The notes beneath the pieces are model-generated. The model saw only the letters and a program-made list of their open reading frames with translations. It searched no databases and had not been told where the DNA came from. Position numbers and translations under genes: made by a program. 64,000 bases of DNA. Origin: Cellvibrio japonicus Ueda107. Lineage in GTDB: Bacteria; Pseudomonadota; Gammaproteobacteria; Pseudomonadales; Cellvibrionaceae. Each line of letters starts with the position of its first letter. Position 1 is the first letter of the stretch. The stretch lies in NCBI RefSeq assembly GCF_000019225.1, contig NC_010995.1, positions 1,248,501 to 1,312,500 on the forward strand. Direction: 5' to 3'. Below, piece by piece: positions 43,651 through 52,360 of the stretch.

Positions 43651-44649
43651 ATGAATGCATCAATACAACCCCAGTCTACCCCGGTATACCGTGAAAACGT
43701 TATCACCACAAAGCATGGCTGGTCGCGCCAGCTATTGTTATTGCTGGTGGTCCAGGTGTTATTGGTGATCGGCATTTATGCTTACCAACACCAGGCACAA
43801 CCGCAACTGGAGGCGCAGGCGTTGCTGGACATGAACATCGACAGTGTTGATAAATGGGTGATCAGCGATGCCAGCAACAGTGTAACCCTGGTGAAGTCCG
43901 CCAATGTCTGGCAGTTACCGGAGTTACACCAGTTGCCGGTAGAAGCACAAAAACTGGATAGCCTGCTCGATAAACTCAAGGGCACCAAGCTCACCTGGCC
44001 GGTGGCCACCACCGAGTCCAGCCATGAGCGCTTTGAGGTTGCGGAGAGTAAATTCCAGCGGCGTATCAGCTTGTTTGCGGGTGATAAAAAGCTGGGTGAT
44101 ATATTCTTCGGCACTTCACCCGGTTTTAAAAAAGTGCATCTGCGCCGCGCCGGTGAAAAAGCGGTTTATGCGGTAGAGCTGTCCAGCTTTGAGTTTTCCA
44201 CAACTGACAAGGACTGGCTGGAAACAGAATTACTGGCAGCCAAACAGCCCCGCCAAATCCGCGGCAGTGACTATCAACTGCAGCAAGAGGGCGATAACTG
44301 GCGCTTTGCCGATGACGCCAGTGCCAAGGTGGACAATAACAAAGCCAGGGCGCTGGTCGATGCCCTGTCTGGTTTTATGGTCCAGGAAGTGGCAGTCGGC
44401 AAGCCGGAGGGCGAAGCCATTCGCCTGGAGGTGAACACCGCAGCAGGAGAATGGCAGTACGAATTTATCAAGGCCGGTGATGACTACTTCGTGAGGCGCA
44501 ACGATAGGGATTTGTTTTTCAAGGTCAGTGCGTATGAATTTGAGCGTATAGCGCAGATCAAAAAAGCTGACCTGCTGGAACCTGTTACACCAGCAGAAGA
44601 AGGCGCCGTTGCAGGACAAGAGACTGTTACAGAAGAAAACGCGGACTAA
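43651..44649 (+). CDS. DUF4340 membrane-anchored protein
   Basis: A 332-aa protein with a short cytoplasmic N-terminus, one membrane helix (about residues 29-45) and a periplasmic DUF4340 region with repeated DSVDKWVISD/LDSLLDKLKGTK-type segments. It is regularly found as the last gene after GldA and fused GldFG genes and is likely a periplasmic subunit of that system. ATG 43651 follows TTGGAG at good spacing; a TTG start at 43636 is less likely. A terminator closes the operon. Confidence 0.82.
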   Translation: MNASIQPQSTPVYRENVITTKHGWSRQLLLLLVVQVLLVIGIYAYQHQAQPQLEAQALLDMNIDSVDKWVISDASNSVTLVKSANVWQLPELHQLPVEAQKLDSLLDKLKGTKLTWPVATTESSHERFEVAESKFQRRISLFAGDKKLGDIFFGTSPGFKKVHLRRAGEKAVYAVELSSFEFSTTDKDWLETELLAAKQPRQIRGSDYQLQQEGDNWRFADDASAKVDNNKARALVDALSGFMVQEVAVGKPEGEAIRLEVNTAAGEWQYEFIKAGDDYFVRRNDRDLFFKVSAYEFERIAQIKKADLLEPVTPAEEGAVAGQETVTEENAD

Positions 44650-44667
44650 CCTATTGGCGACGCTAAC

Positions 44668-44698
44668 AAAACGGGCGCGTGGTGCGCCCGTTTTGTTT
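44668..44698 (+). terminator. Terminator after the ABC operon
   Basis: A stem AAAACGGGCGC/GCGCCCGTTTT with a 5-nt loop and a T-rich tail. It also lies at the 3' end of the convergent antitoxin gene. Confidence 0.85.
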
Positions 44699-44934
44699 TA
44701 CAGTTTATCCTGAGGATCAGCCGATACATCAGGCACTTTATCCATGAGTTGTAAAAAAGCTGATCGATCGGCGTTGGCTGCACGCTCTTTTAGATATTCT
44801 TCTGTCAGGTAGGCTGCCATTTTTTCCGCGATAGCGGAGGCTGCGAATTGGTTAATTGAAATTCCATCTTTTTTGGCCAGAATTTTGATCTGCTCGTGCA
44901 GAGAGTCTGGCAAGCGTAAACTTAATGTGCTCAT
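44698..44934 (-). CDS. Ribbon-helix-helix antitoxin-like protein
   Basis: A 78-aa protein with an Arc/CopG-type ribbon-helix-helix at the N-terminus (LSLRLPDSLHEQIKILAKKDGISINQFAASAIAEKM) and an acidic C-terminal tail that would wrap the toxin. It overlaps the end of the PIN-domain gene by four bases and is downstream of it, the reverse of the usual vapBC order. It would neutralise the toxin and repress the pair. If the PIN gene is really broken this protein is an orphan. Confidence 0.8.
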   Translation of the reverse strand: MSTLSLRLPDSLHEQIKILAKKDGISINQFAASAIAEKMAAYLTEEYLKERAANADRSAFLQLMDKVPDVSADPQDKL

Positions 44935-45379
44935 AACAACCCCTGCTCTTTGAGAAATATTTGTGGCGTCACTACGTTGATACCGAAATATTTTTCCGTA
45001 CCGGAAAAATCCCGTTCGTTAAATGTCACTATGTAATCGCTTTTTGAGGCTACAGCCGCTTCCAATACGAGATCGTCTTTGGGATCTTTCAGAAAAGGAC
45101 GCCATAGAAAAAAGATCTGTGCTATTTGTGCTTCACTCAGAAAATAATCCAGTAGTACATCCACATCTTTGGTATTCAGATGAGGCAATAGTCCTGTGCG
45201 CTTTAGTACGGCTTCGTATTCGATAAAAAGTGGTACAGAAACGCAAGGTCGGTAGCTGCCATCGCCCAGATGGCGCAGTAACCTGTAGGCGCTTCCTTGG
45301 CGTGAACGCAATGCAGAACCAGCACATTGGTATCAATAACGATTGATAGCCCATTTTTTGGTATTGTAGGTGATACCAT
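44931..45379 (-). pseudogene. PIN-domain toxin (TIGR00305-like) with a one-base frameshift
   Basis: RNase-type PIN toxin, expected to cut RNA. From ATG 45379 the frame reads to LSIVIDTNVLV, including the catalytic Asp16, then goes out of frame at about 45317-45319; the next frame continues with SALRSRQGSAYRLLRHLGDG and runs to the stop with the later acidic residues (SVPLFIEYE, LKDPKDDLVLEAA, FNERDF). One extra T (GTTTCT for GTTCT) joins them into a normal 149-aa protein. As written, only a fragment without the active-site start could be made from a TTG. Either the toxin is dead or the base is missing from the sequence. Confidence 0.8.
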
Positions 45380-45452
45380 TTTTACCTGCCATGGCGTCTT
45401 ATTTTGTTTTTATTAATTGGTTTTTTTATTTTTCATAGCCACTAAATATAAA

Positions 45453-45471
45453 GTGCCAGCAAGGCTGGCAC
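45453..45471 (-). terminator. Probable terminator after yebC
   Basis: An 8-bp stem GTGCCAGC/GCTGGCAC with a 3-nt loop, followed on the minus strand by TTTATATTT; it lies 25 bp beyond the yebC stop. Confidence 0.6.
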
Positions 45472-45495
45472 GTTGATTTGACGAGACCGGGTCAG

Positions 45496-46197
45496 TTATC
45501 CCGCCAATCCCACATAAACCTCATGCACATCGTCATCATTGTCGATGGCAGCGAGGAAGGCTTCGACTTCGTTGAGTGCTTCGCCATCGAGGCTTACCGG
45601 GTTTTTGGGTTTGTAGCCCAGTTTGGCGGAGACAACGGTAAAGCCTTGGCCGGGCAGGGCTTTTTGTACCAGGTCCAGGTCGGTCAGGTCGGTGTAGAAG
45701 GTGGCGGTGCCGTCTTCGTCCACTTCAAAGTCCTGGGCACCGGCTTCGATAGCGGCCATTTCGACGTCCGCGTCTTTGCTGGCAGGTGTTGCTTCGATGA
45801 TACCCAGATGATCAAAGTCCCAGGATACTGAACCGGATGTACCCAGTTGGCCTTTGCGGAATAGGCCGCGGATATTGGAGATGGTGCGGTTGACGTTGTC
45901 GGTCAGGCACTCAACAATCACCGGCACCTGGTGCGGTGCAAAACCTTCGTAGACCACTTTTTCGTAGTTGATGTTGCCATCGAGTTGGCCTGAGCCTTTT
46001 TTAATCGCGCGTTCCAGGGTTTCACGCGTCATGGAGGCTTTTTTGGCCGCTTCTACCGCGAGACGCAGGCGCGGATTCATGTCCGGGTCGGCGCCATTGC
46101 GCGCGGCAACCATGATTTCCTTGGTGAGTTTGGTAAACAGTTTACCCTTGGCGTTGGCCGCCTCTTCTTTGTGTTTGGCTTTCCACTGAGCACCCAT
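45496..46197 (-). CDS. yebC: YebC/PmpR family protein
   Basis: A 233-aa protein of the YebC family, known as a DNA-binding regulator (PmpR in Pseudomonas) and more recently as a ribosome factor that relieves stalls. It has AQWKAKHKEEAANAKGKLFTKLTKEI at the N-terminus and YEGFAPHQVPVIVECLTDNVNRT in the centre. It lacks the usual MAGHSKWxNIKHRK start and so is nearer the YeeN subgroup. It is a single gene 64 bp after dapD, with AGGAGCC before its ATG. Regulatory targets cannot be read from the sequence. Confidence 0.85.
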   Translation of the reverse strand: MGAQWKAKHKEEAANAKGKLFTKLTKEIMVAARNGADPDMNPRLRLAVEAAKKASMTRETLERAIKKGSGQLDGNINYEKVVYEGFAPHQVPVIVECLTDNVNRTISNIRGLFRKGQLGTSGSVSWDFDHLGIIEATPASKDADVEMAAIEAGAQDFEVDEDGTATFYTDLTDLDLVQKALPGQGFTVVSAKLGYKPKNPVSLDGEALNEVEAFLAAIDNDDDVHEVYVGLAG

Positions 46198-46261
46198 GAT
46201 TGGCTCCTCTGTTATTGGTCGTGCGGGCTGGCGTGAAGCACAACCTGCACTGTGATCACGA

Positions 46262-47293
46262 TTAGTTAGCGTGCAAGGCCGCGTTTAGTTGCAGCGCGCT
46301 TTTATTGCTGACGGCCTCGACACGGCCATTGAGCGAGTTGCGACGGAATACCAGGTCAGCAACACCAGCCAGTTCGCGCGCTTTCACGGTTTTCACTTCC
46401 TGGCCCTGGTCGTCCAGGATCACCACCTTGGTGCCGGCAGTGATATAGAGGCCGGATTCTACTTTGCAGCGGTCGCCCAGGGGAATACCTATACCGGCGT
46501 TGGCACCGATCAGGGATTCCTTGCCGACAGAGATCACAATGTTACCGCCACCGGACAGGGTACCCATGGTGGAGCTGCCGCCGCCCAGGTCGGAACCGGC
46601 GCCGACAAATACACCGGCAGAAATACGGCCTTCGATCATCGCCGGGCCTTCAGTGCCCGCATTAAAGTTCACAAAACCTTCGTGCATGATGGTGGTGCCT
46701 TCGCCGATATAGGCACCCAGGCGCACGCGCGCGGTGTGGGCGATACGCACACCGCTGGGCACGACATAATTGGTCATCTTGGGGAATTTATCCACGCAGG
46801 ACACTTCCAGTTCCTCGCCACTCAGGCGCGCCTGCAATTGGCGCTCGGGCAATTCATTAATGTCGATAGCGCCCTGGCTGGTCCAGGCCACATTGGGCAG
46901 TACACCAAAAATACCGGCCAATACGGTGCCATGGGGTTTTACTAACCGATGTGATAGCAGGTGCAGTTTCAAATAAGCTTCGGGTACTGAGGTGGGGTTA
47001 GTGTCGGTTTCAAGCAGGGTGGCCACCAACGGGCGGGTACTGCTGGTGAGGTGAGTGGCCAGGGCGGCGAGACTGGTTTCGCCTGCTTCCTCCAGTGCAG
47101 TGGCAATGGCATCGGCTTGCTCGTGGTTAATGGCGATGGCCTGGTTGCCACCGCTGTAGCCGAGGATGTTACCGATGGCGCGCGCGCTGGCTTCCGCGGG
47201 CTTTAGCGCTGGCTGTGCGTAAAAGACTTCCAGCCATTCGCCTTTGGAGTTTTGCGTGCCTATACCCAGGCCGAGTGCATAAAGTTGAGTCAT
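46262..47293 (-). CDS. dapD: Tetrahydrodipicolinate N-succinyltransferase
   Basis: Transfers succinyl from succinyl-CoA to tetrahydrodipicolinate in the lysine/diaminopimelate pathway. The 343-aa product is of the long Pseudomonas type, with a left-handed beta-helix seen as hexapeptide repeats (GAYIGEGTTIMHEGFVNFNA, GVFVGAGSDLGGGSS, GANAGIGIPLGDRC). It ends the map-glnD-dapC-nth-yffB-dapD run, 38 bp after yffB. With dapC here and dapE nearby, three enzymes of the succinylase branch are in this window. Confidence 0.95.
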   Translation of the reverse strand: MTQLYALGLGIGTQNSKGEWLEVFYAQPALKPAEASARAIGNILGYSGGNQAIAINHEQADAIATALEEAGETSLAALATHLTSSTRPLVATLLETDTNPTSVPEAYLKLHLLSHRLVKPHGTVLAGIFGVLPNVAWTSQGAIDINELPERQLQARLSGEELEVSCVDKFPKMTNYVVPSGVRIAHTARVRLGAYIGEGTTIMHEGFVNFNAGTEGPAMIEGRISAGVFVGAGSDLGGGSSTMGTLSGGGNIVISVGKESLIGANAGIGIPLGDRCKVESGLYITAGTKVVILDDQGQEVKTVKARELAGVADLVFRRNSLNGRVEAVSNKSALQLNAALHAN

Positions 47294-47331
47294 GATGCTT
47301 TCCTATCGTCTTTAAAACGTCAAAGGGTGAA

Positions 47332-47676
47332 TTATGAAAATAACTGTTGGTACTCGGCCTCTTTAAAACCGAGCTGCTTGTGGCTACCGGTGTCCAGCAA
47401 CGGGCGCTTAATCAGGGTTGGATTGGCCGCAATAATTTTGGGTGCTGTGGATTCGCTGAATGCCGCTTTGCTGGCATCGTCCAGTGCTTTCCAGGTGGTG
47501 CTGCGCTTGTTAACCAACTGCTCCAACCCAAGTTCGCGAATCCAGTGATTGATTTGGGTTTCACTCAGTCCGTCAGTGCGGAAATCGTGGAATTGGTAGT
47601 CAATACCATGTTGCTCCAGCCAGTTACGCGCTTTTTTGACGGTGTCACAATTTTTAATGCCGTAGAGGATTGTCAT
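47332..47676 (-). CDS. yffB: ArsC/Spx-family protein YffB
   Basis: A 114-aa thioredoxin-fold protein of the ArsC/Spx superfamily. It starts TILYGIKNCDTVKKARNWLE, with the single conserved cysteine (Cys10) of the YffB group, and has the RPLLDTG motif near residue 92. Its substrate is unknown; a glutathione-dependent thiol role is suggested for the E. coli homologue. It is usually next to dapE or dapD, as here. It overlaps nth by four bases. Confidence 0.88.
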   Translation of the reverse strand: MTILYGIKNCDTVKKARNWLEQHGIDYQFHDFRTDGLSETQINHWIRELGLEQLVNKRSTTWKALDDASKAAFSESTAPKIIAANPTLIKRPLLDTGSHKQLGFKEAEYQQLFS

Positions 47677-48344
47677 GGTTTTAATACGATCTTGGGTTTT
47701 TTACGATTGGGGTAACAGGTTCTGCAGATCTCGCACACAGTGCCATCACAGCCCCGTGCACTGCAGTGTTCGCGCCCGTAATAAATAATTTGCAGGTGCA
47801 GGTCGTTCCAGCGTTCTTGGGGAAACAGGCGTTTTAAATCCTTTTCGGTTTGCACCACGTTTTTGCCGTTGGTTAAACCCCAGCGCTGCGCCAGGCGATG
47901 AATATGGGTATCTACCGGGAAGGCCGGATGGCCAAAGCCCTGGCTCATCACCACACTCGCTGTTTTATGGCCCACACCGGGGAGTCGCTCCAGCGCTTCC
48001 CAATCTTCCGGTACCTGGCCATTGTGCTCATCCATCAGCATGCTGGATAACACCGAAATCGCCCTGGATTTTTGCGGTGATAGCCCACAGGGGCGAATGA
48101 TTTCCTGGATTTTTTCCACCGGGACTTTGGCCATATCCGCCGGGTTATCGGCCAGGGCAAACAGTGCCGGCGTTACTGTGTTGACGCGTTCGTCGGTGCA
48201 TTGTGCGGAAAGCAGTACGGCAATCAACAGGGTATAGGCGTCTTCGTGCTGCAATGGAATGGGTGGCTGCGGGTAGAGTTCCTGCAGTCTGCGCAGAATA
48301 AACGCGATCCGCTGGGATTTGCTAAGTGGTTTTAATTCGCTCAT
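47673..48344 (-). CDS. nth: Endonuclease III
   Basis: DNA glycosylase/AP lyase that removes oxidised pyrimidines. The 223-aa protein has the helix-hairpin-helix LERLPGVGHKTASVV with catalytic Lys (GHKTA) and the catalytic Asp in PVDTHIHRLAQR. The C-terminal cluster reads C-x4-C-x4-C-x2-C-x2-C, not the C-x6-C-x2-C-x5-C of E. coli, so which four bind the [4Fe-4S] is uncertain. The start MSELKPLSKSQR is set by its 4-bp overlap with dapC. It overlaps yffB as well, so it is co-expressed with lysine genes. Confidence 0.92.
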   Translation of the reverse strand: MSELKPLSKSQRIAFILRRLQELYPQPPIPLQHEDAYTLLIAVLLSAQCTDERVNTVTPALFALADNPADMAKVPVEKIQEIIRPCGLSPQKSRAISVLSSMLMDEHNGQVPEDWEALERLPGVGHKTASVVMSQGFGHPAFPVDTHIHRLAQRWGLTNGKNVVQTEKDLKRLFPQERWNDLHLQIIYYGREHCSARGCDGTVCEICRTCYPNRKKPKIVLKP

Positions 48345-49540
48345 AGGTTTTGCAAAAAAGTTTTGATTCGTTCTGCGGCTTCCACACATTCCTCCAGCGA
48401 GGCCACCAGCGCCATACGCACATAGTCCTCACCGGGGTTGATGCCATTGGTTGCGCGCGCCAGGAAACTGCCGGGCAGTACTGTGACGCGCTGTTGCGCG
48501 AAAAGCTGCTGCGCAAATAGCTCGCCTTTTAGCGGGGTTTTGGGCCAGAGGTAAAAACTGGCATCGGGTTTGTGTACGTCCAGCAGGTTGCCGAGTATAC
48601 CGAGTACCGCATCGAACTTTTGGCGATAGGCGGTGCGATTGGCAATGACATGTTGCTCGTCACCCCAGGCGGCAATGCTGGCTAATTGGGTCGGCACCGG
48701 CAAGGCGCAGCCGTGGTAGGTGCGGTATAACAGGAACTTTTCCAGGATACGCGCGTCGCCACCGACAAAGCCCGAGCGCAATCCCGGCAGGTTGGAGCGC
48801 TTGGACAAACTGTGGAATACCACACAGCGGGCAAAATCATCGCGTCCCAGTTCTGCGCAGGCCTGCAATAAACCGGCAGGTGGCTTGCCTTCATCAAAAT
48901 ACAGTTCTGAATAGCACTCGTCGGAGGCGATGACAAAATCGTATTCGTCGGCCAGGGCAATCAGTTGCTTGAGTTGCGCAAGACCCATCACGGCGCCGGT
49001 AGGGTTGCCGGGTGAGCAGATAAATAACAATTGACAGCGGCTCCACACCTCGGCAGGCACTGCAGCAAAGTCGGGAATAAAATGATTTTCGGGGGTGCAA
49101 TTTAAAAAATAGGGTTCAGCACCGGCAAGAATCGCGGCGCCTTCGTAAATCTGGTAGAACGGGTTGGGTGATATCACCAGCGGTGCAGGCTTGTTGCGAT
49201 CAACGATAACCTGGGTAAAGGAGAACAGGGCTTCGCGGGTCCCACTAACGGGCAGTACATTAGCATTGGCAGTAAAGCTGCCGGGCTGTAAATGAAAACG
49301 TGCGCTGGCCCAATTAGCAATCGCCGTGCGCAATTCCGGCAGGCCTTTGGTGCTGGGATATTGCGACAACTTGCCCAGGTTTTCAGCCAGGGTTTGCAAC
49401 ACAAAAGCGGGTGGAGTGTGTTTGGGTTCGCCAATCGACAGGAAGATGTCGTTGAGTGATGCCGGTGCCGCCACGGCAGCCTTTAGTGCTGCGAGTTTTT
49501 CGAAAGGGTAGGCGTGCAGGCGCTGTAAATCCGGATTCAT
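48341..49540 (-). CDS. dapC: Succinyldiaminopimelate aminotransferase
   Basis: PLP fold-type I aminotransferase that makes N-succinyl-diaminopimelate from glutamate. The 399-aa sequence has the PLP lysine in HSLSKRSNLPGLRSGFV, the aspartate region DEYDFVIASDECYSELYF, and opens MNPDLQRLHAYPFEKLAAL, which is typical of DapC in pseudomonads. It lies between glnD (30 bp upstream) and nth (4-bp overlap). ArgD could serve the same step in enteric bacteria, but the position with dapD supports DapC here. Confidence 0.92.
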   Translation of the reverse strand: MNPDLQRLHAYPFEKLAALKAAVAAPASLNDIFLSIGEPKHTPPAFVLQTLAENLGKLSQYPSTKGLPELRTAIANWASARFHLQPGSFTANANVLPVSGTREALFSFTQVIVDRNKPAPLVISPNPFYQIYEGAAILAGAEPYFLNCTPENHFIPDFAAVPAEVWSRCQLLFICSPGNPTGAVMGLAQLKQLIALADEYDFVIASDECYSELYFDEGKPPAGLLQACAELGRDDFARCVVFHSLSKRSNLPGLRSGFVGGDARILEKFLLYRTYHGCALPVPTQLASIAAWGDEQHVIANRTAYRQKFDAVLGILGNLLDVHKPDASFYLWPKTPLKGELFAQQLFAQQRVTVLPGSFLARATNGINPGEDYVRMALVASLEECVEAAERIKTFLQNL

Positions 49541-49570
49541 GGTACCAATTCTATATAAATGTTAATAAGT

Positions 49571-52258
49571 TCAGTGTTTATCAACGCGCTTGTCCAGCTG
49601 CTCGCAGATTTCCTGCTGGAGTTTTTCGCACAGCACCGGATCACCCAGGGGTTTTCCCTGGCTGTCGACAATAAAGAAAATATCCTCAACCCGCTCGCCC
49701 AGGGTGGCAATTTTGGCGTTGAGTAGCTGGATATCAAAATCCATAAAAATCCTCCCGATACAGGCCAGCAGGCCGGGGCGGTCGGGGCTGATAACTTCCA
49801 GCACACTGCAATTGCGGATCATATCGGTGTTGAGTGAAGTGCGCGTTGGCGACGCAAAATATTTCAGGCGGCGCGGTGTGCGTCGGCCAATGACATCGCG
49901 GTAGTTATCGACCAGGCCCAATTCATCAATCAGCGTTTGCTGGATTTTTTTCAGCAGTGTCGGATTGTTGCCCAAAGGTTCACCGTCCTCGTTGAGCACA
50001 AAGAAGGTATCAATGGTATGGCCGGAATTAGAACTGTAAATCTTGGCATCCTGGATGCTCAGGTTAAGTTGCGCCAGGGCGGTGGCAACAGCGACAAAAA
50101 CGTTTTTTTGATCCTTGCTGTACACAAAGATTTGCGTGGCGCCCGCCAATTCCTTATTGGCGGTTTTTTTGATCAGGACCAGTGGCTGGTCATCGGTCCT
50201 CGCCGCTATCGCATGGGTATGCCAGGCAATATCGGTAAAGTTTTCACGCAGGAAATAGTCGTCGCCCATATCACCCCAGATGGCGAGAACCTGCGGCTCA
50301 CTCAACCCCTTGCGCGCCAGCTTGCGAATAGCGGCTTGCTGGGTTTCCTCAATTAGATCCTGCCTGTCGACGGTATTTTCCAGGCCGCGGCGCAGGGCGC
50401 GACGGGTATCCAGATAAAGCTGGCGCATCAGGCTGGCGCGCCAGGTATTCCACAGTTCCTTGTTGGTGCCGTTAATATCGGCCACGGTAAGGCAGTAGAG
50501 ATAATCCAGGTGCAACTGGTCGCCCACGGTCAGTGCAAATTTATGGATGACTTCCGGGTCGGAAATATCCTGCTTTTGTGAGACGTGTGACATCAGCAGG
50601 TGCTTTTCCACCAGCCAGCACACCAGGCGGGTTTCGCGCGGCGAGATGCCGTGGCGAACACAAAACTCCTCGGCATCGACAGCGCCCAGGGTGGAATGGT
50701 CACCACCGCGGCCTTTGCCAATATCGTGATAGAGACCGGCGATATACAGCAGTTCCAGTTTGGGCAGGCGCGTCATGATATGTGCGGCTACCGGGAAGTC
50801 ATCTTTGGCCGATGGCAACAAAAAGTTACACATGTTCTGCACTACTTTCAGGGTGTGTGCATCCACGGTGTAAATATGGAAAAGGTCGTGCTGCATCTGC
50901 CCGGTGACCAGTCCGAATTCAGGTAGATAGAGGCCGAGGATACCGTAGCGCGACATAAGTCTGAGCTGTTCTACCAGCCCGGCAGGCTGCTGCAACAATT
51001 TGATAAACAGCTGGGTGTTTTTGGAGTTGCTGCGAAAGTTGTCATCGATCAGATGGCGGCTTTCACGTATCCAGCGAATAGTGGAGGCGCGCACTCCTTC
51101 GATGTGCGGGTCCTGTGCCATCAATACAAAAATTTCCAGCAGTGCAGAGGGTGTCTCCTCAAACACATAGGTGTGGGTCGCTTCAATGTAATTATCGCGC
51201 AGTTGGAAGCGCTCATTGATCGACACGACATTCCTGGTTTTGCCTTTTTGCAGGATGGCTTCCGATAAAAATTGCAGTACCACATCATTGAGTTCGCGCA
51301 GCGCCAACACGGTGCGATAGTACTTGTGCATAAACTGTTCGACTGCCAGCCCTTCATGGCTGTCGACATAGCCAAACAATTTGGCGATTTCGCGCTGGTA
51401 ATCAAAGATCAGCCGCTCTTCCGGGCGTTTGGCGACCATATGCAGTGCGTAGCGTACACGCCACAAATATTCCTCACCGGAGTTGAGCTGCGAAAACTCC
51501 TCGTCGGTAAAAAAGCCCTTGCCTTCAAGTTGCTTGAGGGTGCGCACACCAAAGAAGCGCTTGGTGACCCAACTGATGGTTTGTATATCGCGCAATCCGC
51601 CGGGGGCATTTTTGATATTGGGTTCGAGGTTGTATTCGGTATCGTTGTATTTTTTGTGGCGCTCTATTTGCTCATCGTATTTGGCACGGAAGAAATCTTC
51701 GGCGGACCAAATTTTATCTGGCGTAGATTCCTGCATGAGTTCGTAGCGCAGCGATACATCACCCACCAGGGTGCGCGACTCCATGATATTGGTGGCGACG
51801 GTAATATCGGTGCGTGCAATGTCAATGGTCTGCTTGATGGTACGCACACTGCTGCCGATTTCCAGGCCGATGTCCCACAACAGGGTGAGGAAGCGCTCGA
51901 TATTGTCCTTGCACTCATCAAAGACCTCGGCGCGATGCAGGATTAACAGATCAATATCCGAAGCCGGGTGCAGTTCGCCGCGACCATAACCGCCAACCGC
52001 TTCCAGGCTGATACGCTGTGGCCAGGTGAATTGATGCCAGGCGTAATGGAGGATACAGTCGATAAACAGTGCGCGCTCATAAACCAGCGTGCGAATATCC
52101 TCGCCTTCTACAAAGCGCCGGTTGAATTGGATACCGGCAGCACTGAGGGCATCCTTGAAGACCGTGATAACCGGTTGTTCACCCAGGGCGCGGCGAAATC
52201 GGCTTTGATCAAAAAAGAACAGCGGACGTTCGAAGTAGGGCACCATGGATATCGGCAT
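49571..52258 (-). CDS. glnD: Bifunctional PII uridylyltransferase/uridylyl-removing enzyme
   Basis: Main nitrogen sensor: it adds and removes UMP on the PII protein in response to glutamine. The 895-aa protein has the nucleotidyltransferase motif GGYGRGELHPASDIDLL near residue 85, the HD hydrolase motif YHDIGKGRGGDHS near residue 510, and two C-terminal ACT domains that bind glutamine. ATG 52258 is chosen because GAGAGGAAG lies before it; a TTG at 52288 would add ten residues. It lies between map and dapC, the usual pseudomonad order. Confidence 0.95.
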   Translation of the reverse strand: MPISMVPYFERPLFFFDQSRFRRALGEQPVITVFKDALSAAGIQFNRRFVEGEDIRTLVYERALFIDCILHYAWHQFTWPQRISLEAVGGYGRGELHPASDIDLLILHRAEVFDECKDNIERFLTLLWDIGLEIGSSVRTIKQTIDIARTDITVATNIMESRTLVGDVSLRYELMQESTPDKIWSAEDFFRAKYDEQIERHKKYNDTEYNLEPNIKNAPGGLRDIQTISWVTKRFFGVRTLKQLEGKGFFTDEEFSQLNSGEEYLWRVRYALHMVAKRPEERLIFDYQREIAKLFGYVDSHEGLAVEQFMHKYYRTVLALRELNDVVLQFLSEAILQKGKTRNVVSINERFQLRDNYIEATHTYVFEETPSALLEIFVLMAQDPHIEGVRASTIRWIRESRHLIDDNFRSNSKNTQLFIKLLQQPAGLVEQLRLMSRYGILGLYLPEFGLVTGQMQHDLFHIYTVDAHTLKVVQNMCNFLLPSAKDDFPVAAHIMTRLPKLELLYIAGLYHDIGKGRGGDHSTLGAVDAEEFCVRHGISPRETRLVCWLVEKHLLMSHVSQKQDISDPEVIHKFALTVGDQLHLDYLYCLTVADINGTNKELWNTWRASLMRQLYLDTRRALRRGLENTVDRQDLIEETQQAAIRKLARKGLSEPQVLAIWGDMGDDYFLRENFTDIAWHTHAIAARTDDQPLVLIKKTANKELAGATQIFVYSKDQKNVFVAVATALAQLNLSIQDAKIYSSNSGHTIDTFFVLNEDGEPLGNNPTLLKKIQQTLIDELGLVDNYRDVIGRRTPRRLKYFASPTRTSLNTDMIRNCSVLEVISPDRPGLLACIGRIFMDFDIQLLNAKIATLGERVEDIFFIVDSQGKPLGDPVLCEKLQQEICEQLDKRVDKH

Positions 52259-52360
52259 AAACTGGATGTCTTCCTCTCGGAAACTCAAATCGGCTGATGA
52301 GTGTGATTAGGGTGAATCAAGTTGTGGAGGGGCTGTTGCACCCTCCGCAAAACATCCCGG

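Noticed and set aside
45496..52258. Plus-strand open frames opposite yebC, dapD and glnD
   Set aside because: Shadows of conserved minus-strand genes without start signals.
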